64,000 nt of DNA. It comes from Heterostelium album PN500 (Eukaryota > Evosea > Eumycetozoa > Acytosteliales > Acytosteliaceae). Positions 60,857 to 64,000 of this stretch are shown here, in pieces. The notes beneath the pieces are model-generated. The model searched no databases. It was not told where the DNA came from and worked only from the letters and a program-made list of their open reading frames with translations. The position numbers and the translations under genes were made by a program. Position 1 is the first letter of the stretch, and each line of letters starts with the position of its first letter. The DNA lies in assembly GCF_000004825.1 (NCBI RefSeq), contig NW_008805064.1:248001-312000 (forward strand), given 5' to 3'.

Positions 60857-62843
60857 ATGGCAGATGATTTAACTCGTATTGCTATTGTTAATGCAGATCG
60901 TTGCAAACCAAAGAAATGCAGTCAGGAGTGCAAGAAGAACTGTCCGGTCGTGAAGATGGGCAAACTCTGCATTGAGGTGAAACCAACTTCAAAGATCTCA
61001 TACATCTCCGAGGAGTTGTGTAACGGTTGCGGTATCTGCGCCAAGAAGTGTCCGTTCGAAGCGATCAACATTATCAATTTGCCAAAGTCACTACAGAAGG
61101 ACACCACTCATCGTTACGGTCCAAACAGTTTCAAGTTGCATCGTTTGCCAACTCCACGTCCCGGACAGGTACTCGGTTTGGTCGGTACCAACGGTATCGG
61201 TAAGTCGACGGCACTCAAGATCTTGGCCGGTAAATTGAAGCCAAATCTCGGTATCTGGGATCAACCACCCGAATGGCAAGAGATCCTCACATTCTTCCGT
61301 GGATCCGAACTCCAATCATACTTTACAAAGATTCTCGAGAACATGAAGGCACTCATCAAGCCACAGTACGTCGACAACCTTCCAAAGGCTGTACAAGGAA
61401 CCGTTCGTACCGTCTTGGAGGCCAAAGCACAAGCTGGAAACAAAGATCAAATGATCAACGATCTCGACCTCAAGACTGTCCTCGATAAAGATATTAACGT
61501 ATTGTCCGGTGGTGAACTTCAAAGATTTGCAATTGCCGTTGTTTGTGTTCAAAATGCTGATATGTAAGATTATCATCAATATCGATTGATAATAGTTCAA
61601 ACTTTAAACTAACATAATACTACTCACTTACATTATTCATTTAGTTTTATGTTTGATGAACCATCTAGTTATTTGGATGTCAAACAAAGATTAAAGGCTG
61701 CTCAAGTCATTCGTTCATTGATTCAACCAACAAAGTATGTATCTCAAGATAAGATAGTAGTCTTTGAAAAGCAAACACTAACAACAACAATCATCATTAT
61801 TATTATTATTATAATGCGCATTTTATAGTTATATTATTGTAGTGGAGCATGATCTTAGTGTTTTGGATTATTTATCTGATTTCGTATGTTGTTTGTACGG
61901 ATCTGCTGGTGCATATGGTGTTGTAACATTGCCATTCTCTGTTCGTGAAGGTATCAATATCTTTTTGAATGGTTTCATCAAGACTGAGAACATGAGATTC
62001 CGTAAGGAAGCTTTGACTTTCAAGTTCTCAGAGACCGCCGATACAGAGGAGGAAATCAAGAAGCATTGTCTCTACAAGTATCCAGCGATGACAAAGACAT
62101 TGGATGGATTCAAGCTCGAAGTAAAGGCTGGTGAGTTCACAGACTCTGAAATCATTGTTATGCTCGGTCAGAACGGTACCGGTAAGACCACCTTCATCAA
62201 GATGTTGGCCGGTCAACTGCCACCAGACGACGGTGCTTCGATCCCAGAGTTGAATGTAAGTTACAAACCACAGAAGATCTCACCAAAGTTCCCAGGTACC
62301 GTGCGTGAGCTCTGCCACAAGCGTATTCGTGACACTTTCCTCCATCCGCAATTCAACTCTGACGTCGTCAAGCCACTGAATCTCGAGAACATCATCGATC
62401 AGCAAGTACTCAATCTCTCTGGTGGTGAGTTGCAACGTGTCGCCATCGTTCTCTGTCTCGGTCAGCCCGCCGACATCTACCTCATCGACGAGCCATCTGC
62501 CTACTTGGATTCCGAACAGCGTATTATCGCATCAAAGGTTATCAAGCGTTTCATCTTGCACGCCCGTAAGTCTGGTTTCATCGTAGAGCACGATTTCATC
62601 ATGGCCACCTACTTGGCCGATCGTGTCATCGTCTACGAAGGTGTTCCAGCCGTTCACTGCATTGCCAACGCACCACAGTCACTGCTCACCGGTATGAATC
62701 AATTCTTGAAGACATTGGATATCACTTTCCGTCGTGATCCAACCAACTATCGTCCACGTATCAATAAGCTCGAATCCGTCAAGGACAAAGAACAGAAATC
62801 AAACGGAAACTACTTCTTCTTGGATGCTCAAGATACTGAGTAA
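60857..62843 (+). CDS. abcE1: ABCE1/RLI1 ribosome recycling factor
   Basis: Exons 60857-61563, 61645-61734 and 61829-62843 (603 aa, the usual family length), joined in frame. The N terminus carries the two [4Fe-4S] cluster motifs ([10 protein letters not shown] and [16 protein letters not shown]). Two ABC ATPase domains follow: Walker A GTNGIGKS, signature [12 protein letters not shown] and Walker [11 protein letters not shown] in the first; [20 protein letters not shown] and [11 protein letters not shown] in the second. Both H-loops sit in VEHD. ABCE1 splits 80S ribosomes after termination or stalling and is essential in eukaryotes and archaea. Codon use is biased to C/G endings, as expected of a highly expressed gene. 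Very high confidence. Confidence 0.97.
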
Positions 62844-63452
62844 AATGTACATCCATATATAAACAAACAAAACAACTGAATAAAAACAAACAACCAACCT
62901 CTCCTTTGTTTGTCTCTCCTCATCAAAACCCTCTTCCATTTCACAACCAACCAAAAGTAAATGATTCAATCGGAACAACATTGTCCACCAGGCTTCAGTT
63001 TTTTCAAAAAAATCAAGTTTTTTTTTTTTTTTTTGAACCAACAAATTCAAGTTAGCAAAAAAAAATCAAACAATAATAATTATTCAAAAAAACATATAAA
63101 AAAACAATAACAAAAAAAACTTATCAATTTTATTATTTATTTGTTTAAAAAATAACTAGCTAACGATTTAGTTATCTCATAGGAGACAATTTTTTTTTTT
63201 GTTTTTTTGAATCTCATTTTAAAAGTCAGGTTTTTGCTATAAAAAAAAATTGTTTTTTTTTTCTTTTTTTTTTGGAGATCTATTAACTTCAAATTTTTTG
63301 ACAAGACAAACTACAAACATTCCATGTGTCGAAGAGTCGAATGATCACCCCATTTCACTTTAAACGATATTTTTTTTAACTATAACTATTTATATCTAAT
63401 AAATTAATAAGATTAGAGAAAATAAAAATATAAATAAACAAATAATTAAAAA
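62844..63452. other. Intergenic region
   Basis: This 609-bp spacer has long T and A tracts (63019-63034, 63190-63200, 63250-63274) and no recognised gene, element or RNA. Confidence 0.6.
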
Positions 63453-64000
63453 ATGGGTTATATCACAGAGAAAGGTAGAAAGAATCTACCTACTTATACA
63501 GGTGGAAATACAATCGATAAATCATTACTCTACAAATATATAGTTTCACCATCTTGTAATGTAATAGTAGAATGGTTTCCTAAATCATTTCAGTAAGTAA
63601 ACAAACTCGAGTTTATTATTATTATTGTTTTTATTTTTTTTGTAATTCTAAAAAAACACATTATAGATATTAATAGTATTTTTTTATTTTAATTTAATTT
63701 AATTTAATTTAATTTGGATAGTCCAAATCTTGTAAGATCTTATCTTATATTTGAATCTAGATTATTAAATTTCAATATACTTATTGTTATTATTATTATT
63801 ATTATCATAAACAGGTTACAGCAACAGGATTCGTATGTAACTTTATAGCATTGTTTTTAATGTCGTCTTACATGAGACCAGTTAACGATGGTCAAGAGCC
63901 AGTTGACGATTCAAGTTTTAGATGGGTTCACTTCATCTCTGCATTCTTTATATTCTTTTATGTCATGATGGACAACATCGATGGAAAACAAGCTAGAAGA
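63453..64000 (+). CDS. CDP-alcohol phosphotransferase (ethanolamine/choline type), 5' part
   Basis: Exons 63453-63592, 63722-63731 and 63816 to the window end. The second exon is only ten bases, TCCAAATCTT, and makes [20 protein letters not shown] in the joined protein, matching the conserved W-P-x-x-x-x-PNLxTxxG region of choline/ethanolamine phosphotransferases. The window ends within the catalytic motif, showing [11 protein letters not shown] (DGx2AR; the rest lies outside). These ER or Golgi membrane enzymes transfer phosphoethanolamine or phosphocholine from CDP-alcohol to diacylglycerol in phospholipid synthesis. Two hydrophobic spans are visible. Substrate preference cannot be decided from this part. 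Confidence 0.9.

Overview
This is nuclear DNA from a dictyostelid social amoeba. The evidence is very AT-rich intergenic DNA with long A and T homopolymers, short AT-rich introns with GTAAGT/GTATGT donors, proteins full of Asn, Gln and acidic runs, and signature genes: a coiled-coil/alpha-kinase/WD40 myosin heavy chain kinase (MHCK A type) and a formin that lacks an FH1 domain (ForC type). Several exons use many G/C-ending codons, which suggests a species other than D. discoideum (for example the Cavenderia, Heterostelium or Polysphondylium lineages); that placement is an inference. No rRNA, tRNA or CRISPR was seen.

Layout. 1-2759: 3' part of a myosin heavy chain kinase gene (+). 2976-3571: MTH1-like Nudix hydrolase (-), with an 840-bp terminal-inverted-repeat element (3621-4460) 50 bp upstream of its start. 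4690-11738: a very large secreted protein (-) in which a DNase II domain lies between two blocks of IPT/TIG repeats; its frame is broken by one base exactly at the start of the DNase II domain. 12658-14699: lipase maturation factor-like membrane protein (+). 15099-21690: UBR1/UBR2-type N-recognin ubiquitin ligase (+). 21969-23044: unrecognised low-complexity protein (+). 23045-25015: gene-free region with a MITE-like element, the C-terminal relic of a Fanzor/TnpB-like nuclease, and a perfect 31-nt palindrome. 25016-26887: soluble cytochrome b5 and a small four-span membrane protein (+). 27304-30582: Eps15-like endocytic EH-domain scaffold (+). 31336-33079: unrecognised low-complexity protein (+). 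33238-35395: PRMT5 (-), divergent from a secreted trehalase 35855-37567 (+). 37761-40551: TKL-family kinase with a long acidic tail and a CaaX-like end (-). 41213-44277: formin (-). 45781-55278: UTP20 (-). 56076-58447: PAN3 (+). 59171-59706: ribosomal protein L31 (-), divergent from ABCE1/RLI1 60857-62843 (+). 63453-end: 5' part of a CDP-alcohol phosphotransferase (+).

The genes are ordinary eukaryotic single transcription units, not operons. Several fall in shared processes: cytoskeleton and endocytosis (MHCK, formin, Eps15-like), ribosome production and recycling (UTP20, RPL31, ABCE1) and mRNA decay (PAN3). All exon joins given were worked out by hand from splice signals, and in every multi-exon gene the joined length keeps the frame, apart from the IPT-DNase II gene.
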